A stretch of 33,717 nt of DNA from Bacteroidetes bacterium UBA1312 (GCA_002307135.1 DBTQ01000030.1:1-33717), one strand, 5' to 3'; positions 1 through 9,335 are shown, counted from the first letter of the stretch. Notes: generated by a model not told the origin, from the sequence alone. Numbers and translations: made by a program.

Positions 1-2121
1 TGGGAAATGGGCGATACCGGACCTTGTGGTCCGTGCTCGGAAATACATGTGGATTGCCGCAGCGACGAAGAGCGAGCACAAGTGGCTGGAGCTTCTTTGG
101 TCAATGCCGATCATCCTCAGGTAATAGAAATATGGAACAATGTGTTCATGCAATTCAACCGGTTGAAAGACGGAAGCCTGCAACCACTACCTGCACAACA
201 TGTGGATACCGGAATGGGGTTTGAGCGTTTGGTACGTGTGATCCAAAAGAAAACTTCCAACTACGATACCGATGTATTTACAGGAACAATTTCGGCGATA
301 GAAACAATCACAAATAAAAAATACGATTTCAGCGATAGTAAAGAAGCCATTGCATTCCGGGTATTGAGCGATCATATACGTGCCATATCTTTTACCATTG
401 CCGATGGTCAATTGCCGAGCAATACCGGTGCCGGTTATGTAATCCGACGGATTTTGCGCAGAGCCGTTCGTTATTATTATTCATACCTCGATTATAAACA
501 ACCTTTATTGCATCAATTGTTGCCTGTCATAGCAGGACAGTTCGAGCATGTTTTTCCTGAATTGGGCAAACAGCTGGATTTTGTAAGCCGTGTGATCAAA
601 GAAGAAGAAGAGGCGTTCCTAAGAACTTTGGATAAGGGCCTGAAGAAAATGGATGAGATAATGAAACAATCGACGGTTTCAAAAATCATTAACGGTAAGG
701 AGGCTTTTGAATTATACGATACTTATGGATTTCCAATTGACCTTACCCGTTTAATCGGTTCAGAAAATAATCTTACTGTTGATGAGGCTGGTTTTGAAGC
801 TGAAATGAAGCAGCAAAAAGATCGCTCGCGTGCTGCTACTGCAATAGATACAGAGGATTGGGTAACAGTCAATGATGTCGCTAAAACTACTTTTGTTGGT
901 TATACTGAATTAACAACAACTACCCAAATTTCCCGTTATCGCAAGGTGACAGCAAAGGGTAAAGAGCAGTATCAAATTGTACTCGAAACTACGCCGTTCT
1001 ACGCCGAAAGCGGAGGGCAGGTTGGTGACGTTGGTGTGCTCGTTGTTGGTAATGAAGAGATAATTATTACAGATACCAAGAAAGAGAACGACCTCATTAT
1101 TCATTTTGCGGACAACATCATTCAAGATATGAGTGCCGTTGTTGTAGCAAAAGTAGATGCAGGCAAACGTTTGGAAACGACCTATAATCATACGGCAACG
1201 CATTTGTTACACGCCGCTTTACGGCAGGTGTTGGGTACACATGTGGCACAAAAAGGCTCTTTGGTCAATACTGAAGTTCTGCGTTTTGATTTCTCTCATT
1301 TTAGTAAAATGACAGAAGAAGAAATGCGTAGGGTAGAAGAAATTGTGAATGAAAAAATCCGAGAAAATATTCCTGTTGTTATCAGAGAATTGCCCAAAGA
1401 GGAAGCCATGAAACTCGGTGCCATGGCATTGTTTGGCGAAAAGTACGGCGACAAGGTACGCGTCGTAACGATCGACCCTAATTATTCCATTGAACTGTGT
1501 GGTGGAACGCACGTTGGATATACGGGTATGATCGGCACATTTGTGTTAACCGTAGAAACTGCTGTTGCTGCCGGAGTTCGTCGTATAGAGGCTTTGACAG
1601 GTAGCAGTGCATTGCAATATTATGTAGATAAAACTAGCCAACATAAGGCGATTGCTGAATTGTTGAAAGCCAAAGAACCGATCAAAACAATAGAGAAACT
1701 GATAGATGATAAAGCTGCTTTAGAAAAGAAGGTAGAAGCTTATGAGCAAAAGGAAATAACAGCAATGGCTAAGGAGTTAGCTGCAAAAGCAACACCTATA
1801 AATGGCGTTCATTTTGTTGGATTACAAGTGGAAGTTTCATCTGCTGATGCTTTGAAAAAATTAGCATTACAATTGAAACTGCAATTGAATAATGGCTTTG
1901 TAATACTTGCGTCCATTATAGATGCTAAAGCAAATATTGCTATAGCAATCGATGATGAATTGGCAAAATCAAAAGATCTGGATGCAGGTAAAATAATCAA
2001 ACAAAATATTGCAGCCCTTATCAAAGGCGGAGGCGGTGGTCAGAAGACGCTCGCTACTGCCGGCGGGCAGGATGTGAGCCAATTGGATCGAGTAATTGAA
2101 ACAGTCAAAGCATTACTTTAA
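1..2121 (+). CDS. alaS: Alanyl-tRNA synthetase, 5' part missing
   Basis: Charges tRNA-Ala with alanine in the cytoplasm and removes mischarged Ser or Gly. The reading frame is open from base 1 (Trp-Glu-Met-Gly-Asp...), so the gene begins before the window and the ATG at 7 is internal. About 706 codons remain of roughly 870 usual for the family; the front of the class II catalytic domain is missing. Visible are the conserved GDTGPCGPCSE segment of the aminoacylation domain, the editing-domain metal site HTATH at 1189-1203 with its partner CGGTH at 1498-1512, and the C-terminal C-Ala domain with the glycine-rich GGGGGQK and AGG near the end. The gene ends with TAA and faces the next gene tail to tail. 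Identification is secure. Confidence 0.97.
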   Translation, partial: WEMGDTGPCGPCSEIHVDCRSDEERAQVAGASLVNADHPQVIEIWNNVFMQFNRLKDGSLQPLPAQHVDTGMGFERLVRVIQKKTSNYDTDVFTGTISAIETITNKKYDFSDSKEAIAFRVLSDHIRAISFTIADGQLPSNTGAGYVIRRILRRAVRYYYSYLDYKQPLLHQLLPVIAGQFEHVFPELGKQLDFVSRVIKEEEEAFLRTLDKGLKKMDEIMKQSTVSKIINGKEAFELYDTYGFPIDLTRLIGSENNLTVDEAGFEAEMKQQKDRSRAATAIDTEDWVTVNDVAKTTFVGYTELTTTTQISRYRKVTAKGKEQYQIVLETTPFYAESGGQVGDVGVLVVGNEEIIITDTKKENDLIIHFADNIIQDMSAVVVAKVDAGKRLETTYNHTATHLLHAALRQVLGTHVAQKGSLVNTEVLRFDFSHFSKMTEEEMRRVEEIVNEKIRENIPVVIRELPKEEAMKLGAMALFGEKYGDKVRVVTIDPNYSIELCGGTHVGYTGMIGTFVLTVETAVAAGVRRIEALTGSSALQYYVDKTSQHKAIAELLKAKEPIKTIEKLIDDKAALEKKVEAYEQKEITAMAKELAAKATPINGVHFVGLQVEVSSADALKKLALQLKLQLNNGFVILASIIDAKANIAIAIDDELAKSKDLDAGKIIKQNIAALIKGGGGGQKTLATAGGQDVSQLDRVIETVKALL

Positions 2122-2248
2122 CGATACTTCGAAATACGCGATTTAATATTTATTGGAAATGCCGGTAGTATCCGCAGTTTGAGTTTTGATAACTCTTACA
2201 ACTCATGCATATTGGCCAGCTATGATGATAGTATATAAATAGTTAGAC

Positions 2249-2279
2249 CATCTAGGGGTAATTATCTTCGCCCCAGATG
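2249..2279. other. Imperfect hairpin, possible terminator
   Basis: CATCT-A-GGGG on the left pairs with CCCC-AGATG on the right: nine pairs, one bulged A and a 12-nt loop. It lies about 130 bases after the alaS stop. There is no clean T tract after it, so a terminator role is only a guess. Confidence 0.3.
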
Positions 2280-2576
2280 TTCTTCCATCCCACAACCGCA
2301 TCCATGAGATCGACGCGATACAGCACAGGACTGAAATGCTATTACAAAGTATAAAGCAACAACACAAATAATTAGGCGCATACTAAATCATCGTTAGATT
2401 TATGGAGAGATATTTGTTTACATGTTAGTAAAGATAATAAAAGAGGCAGAGTTGTCAGCCCCTATTTTTCAGTCTATGTAAGCATTTTACCTTTTCTTCT
2501 ATTAGTGTTGCTCCCATTACGGACGTTACGCTTATTGGTCAAGCATCAAAATTAAAACGGAGACACTATCCCAATA

Positions 2577-2610
2577 TCCTGCATCGGATTCATTCGGCAG
2601 GACATTTTTT
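2577..2610 (+). terminator. Weak terminator-like hairpin with T tract
   Basis: TCCTGC (2577-2582) pairs with GCAGGA (2597-2602) across a 14-nt loop, followed on the + strand by CA and six Ts (2605-2610). It would stop rightward transcription from alaS before it enters the opposing gene, whose stop is at 2622. The stem is short and the loop large, so confidence is low. Confidence 0.3.
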
Positions 2611-2621
2611 GTATAAGCAAT

Positions 2622-3761
2622 TTATTTTTTTTCTTTTGCACGTGCAAAATTGGCAATGATCGGATTATGATCGGATAAGTCCGTTTTAATGGATTGATAA
2701 CCCAAAAGCTCAAGTGCCTTACAATTATAGAAAATATAATCGATACGAAGAGTGGGGGAAAGAAAATTATATGTTCTACCCAAGCCTTTTCCTTTTTCAG
2801 CGAAGGCATCATTCAGGTCTCCTTTTACCGTCGTATAAGTATAAGATTTAGGTACATCATTGAAGTCGGCACAAATAACAACAGGATAAGGACTTTCGGC
2901 AATTTCTTTACGAGCCATTTCGGCCTGCGATGCCCTTTTGGCGTAGGCGCGTTGAAATTTTGCCAAAAAAGTTTTTGAGTATCCCGGCTTTTGTTCCAGT
3001 TTTTCCGTGTTGTGTTTTACGTCTTCAATAAAAGCTTTTTCTTCATCGCCGAGTAAGAAAGATTGTAAGTGCATGACAAATAATCGTAGGGTAGAATTGT
3101 CCGGCATTGTAACATCGCAACGCATCATCTTAATATATTCGTCTATTTGGATTTCTTCGAAATTTGATAAAGGGTATTTTGAAAAAACAGCATTCCCTAT
3201 AAATATCTTTGCGCCAAAATCATTGTCATAAGAGAAGCGATACTCTTTATATCCGGCATTTTTGAAAAATTTTGATGCTTTGGTATTGCTTCCATCTGAG
3301 TTGGTATAATACTCAATCATACACAAAATATCCGGTTCCTGTTGTTCAATTAATTCAAATATTTGTTCCGGTTTTGTTTTGTCCACCGGTTTGTCAAAAA
3401 GGCCGAGTCCATGTACATTCCAAGATAAGATTTTGAGTCCGTCAATTTCAGAAGTCATTTTGTTTTTAGAAAAAAAATGAAGACCAAATACAGGCATGAT
3501 TAAACTATGGCACAATATGATGGTAAGTATCGGGAGTAAGATTCTCCATTTTTTTCTGGTAAAAATCCAAATGAAGATAAAAATTAAATTTGCAATTAGG
3601 GCAAATGGCGTAGTCAGGCTTAGTATAGCAATATATTTGTGGGTTATGGGGTTATGATTAGTAGCATATAAGCAAGTAAACAGCCATCCCGACATTAATA
3701 AATTAATGAGGAAGAAGGTGTGCCCGAATGCGGAACGTAGTATTTCTAAAAGTTTTTTCAA
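2622..3761 (-). CDS. Membrane-anchored endonuclease/exonuclease/phosphatase family protein
   Basis: The 379-aa product has three predicted membrane helices (about residues 14-33, 43-68 and 72-95) followed by an EEP domain (Mg-dependent phosphodiesterase fold, as in DNase I and exonuclease III) from about residue 109. Family residues are visible: Asn in SWNVHG (about 115), Glu in CMIEYY (about 150), ADFND near residue 300, and the catalytic SDHNP at 363-367. The fold cleaves phosphodiester or phosphoester bonds in nucleic acids, lipids or inositol phosphates; the substrate cannot be told from sequence. The domain order, with three N-terminal helices, is a frequent Bacteroidota form, and the domain probably lies on the periplasmic side. 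The gene stands alone, 83 bp after the antiporter gene on the same strand. The start at 3761 fits the first hydrophobic helix. Confidence 0.85.
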   Translation of the reverse strand: MKKLLEILRSAFGHTFFLINLLMSGWLFTCLYATNHNPITHKYIAILSLTTPFALIANLIFIFIWIFTRKKWRILLPILTIILCHSLIMPVFGLHFFSKNKMTSEIDGLKILSWNVHGLGLFDKPVDKTKPEQIFELIEQQEPDILCMIEYYTNSDGSNTKASKFFKNAGYKEYRFSYDNDFGAKIFIGNAVFSKYPLSNFEEIQIDEYIKMMRCDVTMPDNSTLRLFVMHLQSFLLGDEEKAFIEDVKHNTEKLEQKPGYSKTFLAKFQRAYAKRASQAEMARKEIAESPYPVVICADFNDVPKSYTYTTVKGDLNDAFAEKGKGLGRTYNFLSPTLRIDYIFYNCKALELLGYQSIKTDLSDHNPIIANFARAKEKK

Positions 3762-3844
3762 TACTGCAAATTAGTGCCTAAATTGGAAAAAAAGGAAGAT
3801 GATTTTAAACGTATTTTACCTACATTGAATACATAGAAATACGA

Positions 3845-5227
3845 TCATTTCATACGTTCTATTAACTTCAGAGCAGGTGTAGTGAGTAGGGTAGTAACAA
3901 TAGCCATAATGACCATCATTGCAAATATTTGAGCAGAAAGAATTCCCAATTCGTAACCTATGTTGAGTACGACCAATTCCATTAGACCACGAGTATTCAT
4001 TAATGCGCCAATAGACAGACTGTCTTTTAATGAAGCTCCGGTAAGGCGTGCAGCAATGGCACTACCTCCAAACTTTCCTGCTATCGCTACTATAATTATT
4101 AATCCGCACCACATCCAAAGCGTCGTATCATTAAGTAGTCCGATTTGTGTTTGGAGACCGGTAGCGACAAAAAATAAGGGTAGTAAAAGAACCAGAGCAA
4201 CATCTTCTATTTTGTTGATGACTATATTTCTGAAATCCCAATCTAAAGGCATAATCACACCAGCCATAAATGCACCGAATAGAGCATGAATGCCAATAAT
4301 TTCGCAGATCCAGGCACTTGCTAGTAATACCAGAAAAAGAAAAGCTAATGTCGATTGGCTCATCGACTGCTGTTCTTGTTTTTTACTCGTTAGCCAACAC
4401 AGTAAAGGTTTTATAAGCAATAGCATAACCAGTACATATAATGTTGCAAAAATAAAAGTGTAAAATGAATTGCCAACAGATCCCGCTTTGGCTACTGCAA
4501 TGATAATAGCAAGGATACACCATGCTGTAATATCGCCTGCGGCTGCACTTGTAAGTGCAATGATGCCCATTCGTGTATTGCTCATATTTCGCTCTTTCAG
4601 TATGCGCGCCAATACCGGAAATGCAGTAATGCTCAATGCTATACCCATAAATAAAGCAAAGGCATAAAAAGGAATATTTTTAGGGGCATAGGGTTCATAC
4701 AAAAAATAAGATAAGATCAAACCTGCACTAAAAGGAAATATAATACTTGCATGGCTGATACTAAAAGCATCGGCTGCTTTGCTTTTCAAAACTTCCCAAT
4801 CCAGTTCCATTCCTACCACAAACATGAATAAAATTAACCCTATCTGACTCAGTATTTTAATATTCCCCAATGATGCAACCGGGAATAGAAAAGCACTAAA
4901 ATCGGGTGCAATAGTGCCAAGCAATGAAGGTCCAAGTAAAATGCCTGCAATTATTTCGCCCATTACAGCCGGTTGGTTGATCTTTCTAAATAGAAAACCA
5001 CATAGCCTTGCCGTAATAATAATGATTATAAGCTGTAAAATAAAAATACTCAAAGAACCGGATATTGTTGCAGAAATACCTGAAGTTAAGGATTTATGAA
5101 TAGGGACATTTGTTGCAATGTTGATTACCGGTTCTAGTTTTTTCCCGGCCATCAATACAAAATAGAGTACTATACAAAGGGCGCTACTAGTAATAGTATA
5201 AAATAAGATACTGATTTTCCGTTTCAT
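3845..5227 (-). CDS. Cation:proton antiporter, CPA2 (Kef/NapA) type
   Basis: Inner-membrane exchanger of Na+ or K+ for protons, with a role in pH and ion balance. The 460-aa protein is almost wholly hydrophobic, with an extra N-terminal helix (about 8-26) and a roughly 40-residue linker before the 12-13 helix Na_H_Exchanger core begins near residue 60. Family features include NQPAVMGEIIAGILLGPS in the second core helix, the GLILFMFVVGMELD segment, SAAAGDITAW with the paired-helix Asp region, and the MNTRGLMELVVLN segment near the C terminus. The protein stops right after the last helix (LIERMK), without the TrkA-N or UspA-like tail found in many relatives. It is monocistronic or weakly linked to the EEP gene 83 bp downstream. 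Ion specificity is not readable. Confidence 0.88.
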   Translation of the reverse strand: MKRKISILFYTITSSALCIVLYFVLMAGKKLEPVINIATNVPIHKSLTSGISATISGSLSIFILQLIIIIITARLCGFLFRKINQPAVMGEIIAGILLGPSLLGTIAPDFSAFLFPVASLGNIKILSQIGLILFMFVVGMELDWEVLKSKAADAFSISHASIIFPFSAGLILSYFLYEPYAPKNIPFYAFALFMGIALSITAFPVLARILKERNMSNTRMGIIALTSAAAGDITAWCILAIIIAVAKAGSVGNSFYTFIFATLYVLVMLLLIKPLLCWLTSKKQEQQSMSQSTLAFLFLVLLASAWICEIIGIHALFGAFMAGVIMPLDWDFRNIVINKIEDVALVLLLPLFFVATGLQTQIGLLNDTTLWMWCGLIIIVAIAGKFGGSAIAARLTGASLKDSLSIGALMNTRGLMELVVLNIGYELGILSAQIFAMMVIMAIVTTLLTTPALKLIERMK

Positions 5228-5347
5228 TTTGATATTGGTAAAGTATAAAGCACCCTTACTATTTTTAATAAAAAATTTTCCACAACAATATTAGCCAAGA
5301 GTTTTTAAAAAACGGCTGGTAATTTTTATTTTGCGTATTTTGGTAAT

Positions 5348-5397
5348 AAGGGAAAGCTCCAAATTGCATACTAGTACGCAATTTGGAGCTTTCCCTT
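5348..5397. terminator. 20-bp perfect inverted repeat after etfA
   Basis: The left arm 5348-5367 (AAGGGAAAGCTCCAAATTGC) is exactly complementary to 5378-5397, with a 10-nt loop. It lies 17 bases after the etfA stop and would form a very stable RNA hairpin. The T tract is poor on both sides. Most likely the etfBA terminator; it may also shield the transcript end. Confidence 0.75.
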
Positions 5398-5413
5398 GTC
5401 CTTTTAATGCTAC

Positions 5414-6391
5414 TTAGTTTTGCGCAGCTTTAAATTTTTTAAATGCTTCGTTGAGTTTTGGTGTTATTTCCATCGCATCGCCGATTACTCCGTAGTCAGC
5501 AGCTTTGAAGAATGGAGCTTCTGGATCCTTATTGATCACTACAATTGTTTTAGATCCATTTACTCCGGCCAAATGTTGGATAGCTCCGGATATACCAATA
5601 GCAATGTATAAATTGGGACGGATAGTGCCTCCTGTTTGTCCAACATGTTCGTGGTGTGGACGCCAATGTGCGTCAGCAACAGGACGTGAGCAAGCTGTAG
5701 CAGCACCAAGTGTAGCAGCCAAGTCTTCAATGATACCCCAGTTTTCAGGCCCTTTAAGTCCGCGTCCACCGCTTACTACTAATTCAGCCTCTGCCAATGG
5801 AACACTGCCCGTTACCTTATTTACTTCTTTTACTTGTATTGCGAAATCTTTGTCTTCGAATGATACAGTCAATGGAGCAACAGTGGCAGTGCCTGTTCCT
5901 GTTACAATTGGAAAGCTATTGGCCAATAATGTGATCACTTTCACATCTGTTGTTACATTTACAAAGGCAAATGCTTTACCCGCAAATACATTTCTTTTAA
6001 TAACAAACCCATTAGCTAGATCAGGTAAGGATAATGCTCCAGCTATTAGGCCGGCTTTAAGGCGCGATGCAACTTGTGGGGCTACTGATTTACCTAAAAC
6101 ATCATGTGATGTGATAATTATTGTTGCACTTTCTTGTTGTGCTGCTGTTACCAATACTTTAGTATAAGCACGCGCAGAAAAATTAGCTAATCGTGCATCA
6201 TTTATTTGTAATACTTTTTGCGCGCCGTATTGTCCCAATGCTGCACAAGCTTCCTCTGAAATATTGCCCAGAGCCACAGCTGTAGCAGTTGTTCCTAAAC
6301 TTTTTGCTATTGCTGATGCGTATTGCACCAACTCAAATGATTTCTTTTTGAAAGAACCTTCTATATTTTCTACTAAAACTAAAACAGACAT
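5414..6391 (-). CDS. etfA: Electron transfer flavoprotein, alpha subunit
   Basis: FAD-binding subunit of the soluble ETF heterodimer, which takes electrons from acyl-CoA and related dehydrogenases and passes them to the quinone pool through ETF dehydrogenase. At 325 aa it has the usual length. The N-terminal ETF domain (to about 190) is followed by the C-terminal FAD domain: SGGRGLKGPENW, SRPVADAHWRPH, the HVGQTG motif, GISGAIQHLAG and INKDPEAPFFKAADYG, all classic for the FAD site. It is the second gene of an operon behind etfB, with a 115-bp spacer containing an imperfect AATAATGAAA repeat. No dehydrogenase or ETF:quinone oxidoreductase gene is adjacent in this window. Confidence 0.96.
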   Translation of the reverse strand: MSVLVLVENIEGSFKKKSFELVQYASAIAKSLGTTATAVALGNISEEACAALGQYGAQKVLQINDARLANFSARAYTKVLVTAAQQESATIIITSHDVLGKSVAPQVASRLKAGLIAGALSLPDLANGFVIKRNVFAGKAFAFVNVTTDVKVITLLANSFPIVTGTGTATVAPLTVSFEDKDFAIQVKEVNKVTGSVPLAEAELVVSGGRGLKGPENWGIIEDLAATLGAATACSRPVADAHWRPHHEHVGQTGGTIRPNLYIAIGISGAIQHLAGVNGSKTIVVINKDPEAPFFKAADYGVIGDAMEITPKLNEAFKKFKAAQN

Positions 6392-6506
6392 TGTTAGTTA
6401 AATTAATAATGAAAGATGAATAATGAAAATGGGTTTTGAACGATACGTTTTCCCCCGGTAAAATTTTATTTTGGAATGAAATATGTGAGTGCTGTAGCAC
6501 CAGTAT

Positions 6507-7250
6507 TTAAATCACTTTTGCATCGTTATGCAATGCGGCCACTAAATCATCAAGGTGATCGATGTCAAACATTTTTACACCCGTTTTTGCAGGTGGCATT
6601 TCATACGAAACGATTTGGCTCAAGGCACTAATGTCTGCAGGGGCAACTACTTTTAATGGTTTGGTACGTGCAGCCATAATACCACGCATATTAGGTATTC
6701 GTGGTTCAGACATTCCTTTTTGACAAGATACTACTAACGGTAGAACACAGGTGTCAACTTCTTCCCCACCTTCTATTTCACGAGCTACTGTAGCAACACC
6801 GGCAGCTACATCCAGTTTAGTAGCAAAACCAATATAATTCATGTCCAGCATATCGGCAAGCATTGCACCAACAGCACCATTGTTGTAATCAATTGTTTCT
6901 TTACCTGCTAATACAAGGTCATAATTTTCACTTTTTGCATAGTTGGCTATTTGTGCAGCCACAACATAAGGATCATTACTATCCGTATCAATTCGGATAG
7001 CTTCATCGCCGCCGAGTGCCAGCGCTTTTCGTATTACAGATTCTGAATCAGCACGACCTACTGTCACTAAATTAACGTTGGTAGCTATCCCTGCTTCTTT
7101 TAGCTCTAACGCGCGAACGAGTGCATACCATTCATCGTAAGGATTGATAATCATCGTTACGCCTTGAGTGTTGAATTGGCTATTGTTGTCAGTAAAAGCT
7201 ATTTTGGTAGTTGTATCTGGTACCGGACTAATGCAAACTAAAATTCTCAT
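6507..7250 (-). CDS. etfB: Electron transfer flavoprotein, beta subunit
   Basis: The AMP-binding partner of EtfA in the soluble ETF dimer. Its 247 aa match the family length (about 250). Visible are the start MRILVCISPVPDT, the segment NPYDEWYALVRALELKE, ALGGDEAIRID, LVLAGKETIDYNNGAVGAMLA (an AMP-site signature region) and the ETF beta C-terminal signature around LPLVVSCQKGMSEPRIPNMRGIMAARTK. It is the first gene of the etfBA operon. A TACTTTTG -7 box lies at 7303-7310 on the same strand, about 53 bases upstream, suggesting the promoter. Confidence 0.96.
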   Translation of the reverse strand: MRILVCISPVPDTTTKIAFTDNNSQFNTQGVTMIINPYDEWYALVRALELKEAGIATNVNLVTVGRADSESVIRKALALGGDEAIRIDTDSNDPYVVAAQIANYAKSENYDLVLAGKETIDYNNGAVGAMLADMLDMNYIGFATKLDVAAGVATVAREIEGGEEVDTCVLPLVVSCQKGMSEPRIPNMRGIMAARTKPLKVVAPADISALSQIVSYEMPPAKTGVKMFDIDHLDDLVAALHNDAKVI

Positions 7251-7302
7251 TACAGTTTAATTAATATTGTTTGTGTATAGATAAAGATTTCTTTATTGCT
7301 TG

Positions 7303-7310
7303 CAAAAGTA
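7303..7310 (-). promoter_or_regulatory. Probable -7 box of etfBA
   Basis: TACTTTTG on the minus strand matches the Bacteroidota consensus TAnnTTTG exactly and lies 53 bases before the etfB ATG. No clear TTG element was found 17-23 bases further upstream. Confidence 0.45.
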
Positions 7311-7413
7311 GGGAAAAACTTACTTGATTTATTGTAAAAGTATTGACAGGAAGGAATAGGTACTTTTTTATTATGTAAGAAGAAAACCCATTCAACTTGC
7401 TGCATTTTTCTAT

Positions 7414-7421
7414 TACCTTTG
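7414..7421 (+). promoter_or_regulatory. Probable -7 box of ddl
   Basis: TACCTTTG matches TAnnTTTG exactly, 24 bases before the ATG at 7446. A TTG occurs at 7397-7399, but the 14-nt spacing is shorter than usual. The box overlaps a possible upstream TTG start at 7419, which favours ATG 7446 as the true start. Confidence 0.5.
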
Positions 7422-7445
7422 GCAACAATTATCAGATTCCATTTT

Positions 7446-8444
7446 ATGAAGAAAAATATTGCCTTGCTTGCTGGAGGTTATTCGGGTGAATATGTTATAT
7501 CGATGAAAACAGCTCATACAATTGAACAAAATCTACCCCAAGAGCTGTATGACATATATAAAATAGTTATTACAAAAGAGTCGTGGTGGCATGAAACTGC
7601 AGATGGAAAGAAGATAGAAGTTGATAAAAATGATTTTAGCCTTACTATTGATGGGAATAAAATTAAGTTTGAAGCAGCATTCATAGCAATGCATGGTACA
7701 CCAGGCGAAGATGGTCGCATGCAAGGTTATTTGGACATGCTTTCTATTCCATACACTACTTGCAATGCAATCGTTTCGGCTCTTACATTCAATAAAAGCT
7801 ATTGCAATAAAGTAGTGAAGGATGCAAATATTGTAGGAATATCTAACTCAGTGCTTATTTTCAAAGATCAGCCTTATTCTATAGGTAGTATTTTGGAACA
7901 ATTGAAAATGCCATTGTTTGTAAAACCCAATGAAAGTGGCTCCAGTCTTGGAGTAAGCAAAGTAATGAGTGTACAGGATTTATTACCTGCTATTGAAAAA
8001 GCATTTACTGAAGATAATCAGGTATTGATCGAGGAATTTATTGAAGGACGAGAATTGACTATTGGTGTTTATAATTTAAAAGGAAGATTACAAGCATTGC
8101 CTGCAACAGAAATTATAGTTAATAAAAGTGATTTCTTTGACTATGAGGCAAAGTACACGCCTGGTATGACAAAGGAAATTACACCTGCAGCCATAGATGT
8201 ATCTGTAAGTGAGCAGCTGGCGAGTAAGGCCCAATATTTATATCGTTATCTCAATTGCCGTGGCGTAGTGCGTATGGATTTTATTCTTCAAAAAAATACA
8301 AATAAACTTTACTTTTTGGAAGTAAACACAATGCCGGGTCAGAGTGAAGCCAGTATTGTACCGCAGCAGTTACGTTGTGCAGGTATTGATCCTAAAGAAT
8401 TTTACGGATCTATGCTCGAGGATATCTTGAGCCAACGCTCATAA
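7446..8444 (+). CDS. ddl: D-alanine--D-alanine ligase
   Basis: ATP-dependent joining of two D-Ala in the cytoplasm to make the terminal dipeptide of the peptidoglycan precursor. The protein is 332 aa from the ATG at 7446; a TTG nine codons upstream would extend it, but the family N terminus begins at MKKNIALLAGG and a -7 box covers the earlier codon. Visible ATP-grasp features are GGYSGEYVIS near the N terminus (D-Ala site Glu), HGTPGEDG, FVKPNESGSSLGVSK (ATP and omega-loop Ser region), DYEAKYTPG (loop Tyr) and the Mg-binding RMDFIL...FLEVNTMPG. The PASTA gene starts 27 bases downstream, probably in the same operon. Confidence 0.95.
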   Translation: MKKNIALLAGGYSGEYVISMKTAHTIEQNLPQELYDIYKIVITKESWWHETADGKKIEVDKNDFSLTIDGNKIKFEAAFIAMHGTPGEDGRMQGYLDMLSIPYTTCNAIVSALTFNKSYCNKVVKDANIVGISNSVLIFKDQPYSIGSILEQLKMPLFVKPNESGSSLGVSKVMSVQDLLPAIEKAFTEDNQVLIEEFIEGRELTIGVYNLKGRLQALPATEIIVNKSDFFDYEAKYTPGMTKEITPAAIDVSVSEQLASKAQYLYRYLNCRGVVRMDFILQKNTNKLYFLEVNTMPGQSEASIVPQQLRCAGIDPKEFYGSMLEDILSQRS

Positions 8445-8470
8445 TGAATTTTAATTTTTAAAGCTTTACC

Positions 8471-9316
8471 GTGAAACAAGACAATAAGACAGCAGCAAAA
8501 GGTTTCAAAAATTCATTTGGCTTGAATCTACTAGCCATAGTAGCACTCTGTGTTGCAATGTATTTTGTATTTTTTACTATGCTTGGTCAAATTACAGGAC
8601 ATGGTGATGAAATAAAAGTGCCCAACATAATTGGTAAAACGATGAAAGATGGGGTGCTCCAGTTGAATAAAATTGGCTTTGATGTAGATATTGATTCGTC
8701 GTATGACCCAGAACAAAAACCATATATCATATTAGGACAACAGCCTAGTGTGGGAGAAATCGTAAAACCTGGACGCACTATATTTTTAACCATTAATAAG
8801 GCAGAACCTCCTAAAACGCCAATGCCTAACCTTACAGGCTTATCATTTAGGAGTGCAGTAATGATATTGAAAAGTAGTAAATTAACGCTGGGTGATACCA
8901 GTTTCAAACCTGATATTGCTCAGGGAGCTATTTTGGATCAGCTCTTCAATGGTAAAACAATACGTGCAGGTCAAATGATACCACAGGGTAGCCGTATTAG
9001 TTTGGTAATTGGAGATGGATTGGGGAATACCGAATTTGATGTGCCGGATATAGTAGGCATGTCATACGCTGAAGCTGTGGCTATGCTTGCAGCAAGCAAT
9101 TTACATTTTACCGCCATTGCCTCTGATAATATAACAGATACTGCCAATGCCATTGTTTATAGACAAGTACCTTCTTCATTCAATGAATTGGGTAATAGCA
9201 ACCGGCTTCGTGAAGGAGATGAACTTGGCTTTTATTACAAACAAAACCCCAGCCCGGAAGAATTACAGCACGGACCTGAATTGGGTAGTCCGGTAGATAG
9301 TAGTATGAAGAAATAA
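8471..9316 (+). CDS. Single-pass membrane protein with three PASTA domains
   Basis: The 281-aa protein starts at GTG; the closest ATG in this frame (8444) meets a stop after five codons. A short cytoplasmic tail is followed by one membrane helix (about 17-38) and three PASTA domains outside (about 46-110, 117-182 and 189-258), each opening with a V/M-P-(N/D)-(I/L) motif (VPNIIG, MPNLTG, VPDIVG). PASTA domains bind peptidoglycan fragments or precursor stems in Ser/Thr kinases and penicillin-binding proteins, but no kinase or transpeptidase domain is present. Placement 27 bp behind ddl fits a role in cell-wall synthesis or sensing. The polar tail after residue 260 has no recognised domain. The exact function is unknown. 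Confidence 0.88.
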   Translation: MKQDNKTAAKGFKNSFGLNLLAIVALCVAMYFVFFTMLGQITGHGDEIKVPNIIGKTMKDGVLQLNKIGFDVDIDSSYDPEQKPYIILGQQPSVGEIVKPGRTIFLTINKAEPPKTPMPNLTGLSFRSAVMILKSSKLTLGDTSFKPDIAQGAILDQLFNGKTIRAGQMIPQGSRISLVIGDGLGNTEFDVPDIVGMSYAEAVAMLAASNLHFTAIASDNITDTANAIVYRQVPSSFNELGNSNRLREGDELGFYYKQNPSPEELQHGPELGSPVDSSMKK

Positions 9317-9335
9317 TATGTTGGTTGTATTAAAC

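Larger units (their letters stand above)
2122..2621. other. 500-bp intergenic stretch without a convincing gene
   Basis: Lies between the convergent alaS and EEP-family genes. No open frame with a start codon and family resemblance was found on either strand. It holds a 41-codon open stretch at 2243-2371 (+) that follows a stop codon and has no start, a bulged hairpin at 2249-2279, and a hairpin followed by six Ts at 2577-2610. It may be decayed coding DNA plus terminators. Confidence 0.5.

Noticed and set aside
3960..4289. 109-codon open frame on the + strand
   Set aside because: Antisense to the antiporter gene; the product has no domain and begins inside a conserved helix of the real gene.
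5505..6167. 220-codon open frame on the + strand
   Set aside because: It lies wholly antisense to etfA, whose family motifs are complete; the product is Thr/Ala/Pro-rich low-complexity sequence without any recognisable domain.
6392..6506. Short direct repeats AATAATGAAA between etfB and etfA
   Set aside because: Two imperfect AT-rich copies 17 bases apart are easily due to chance in this DNA; no regulatory role can be supported.
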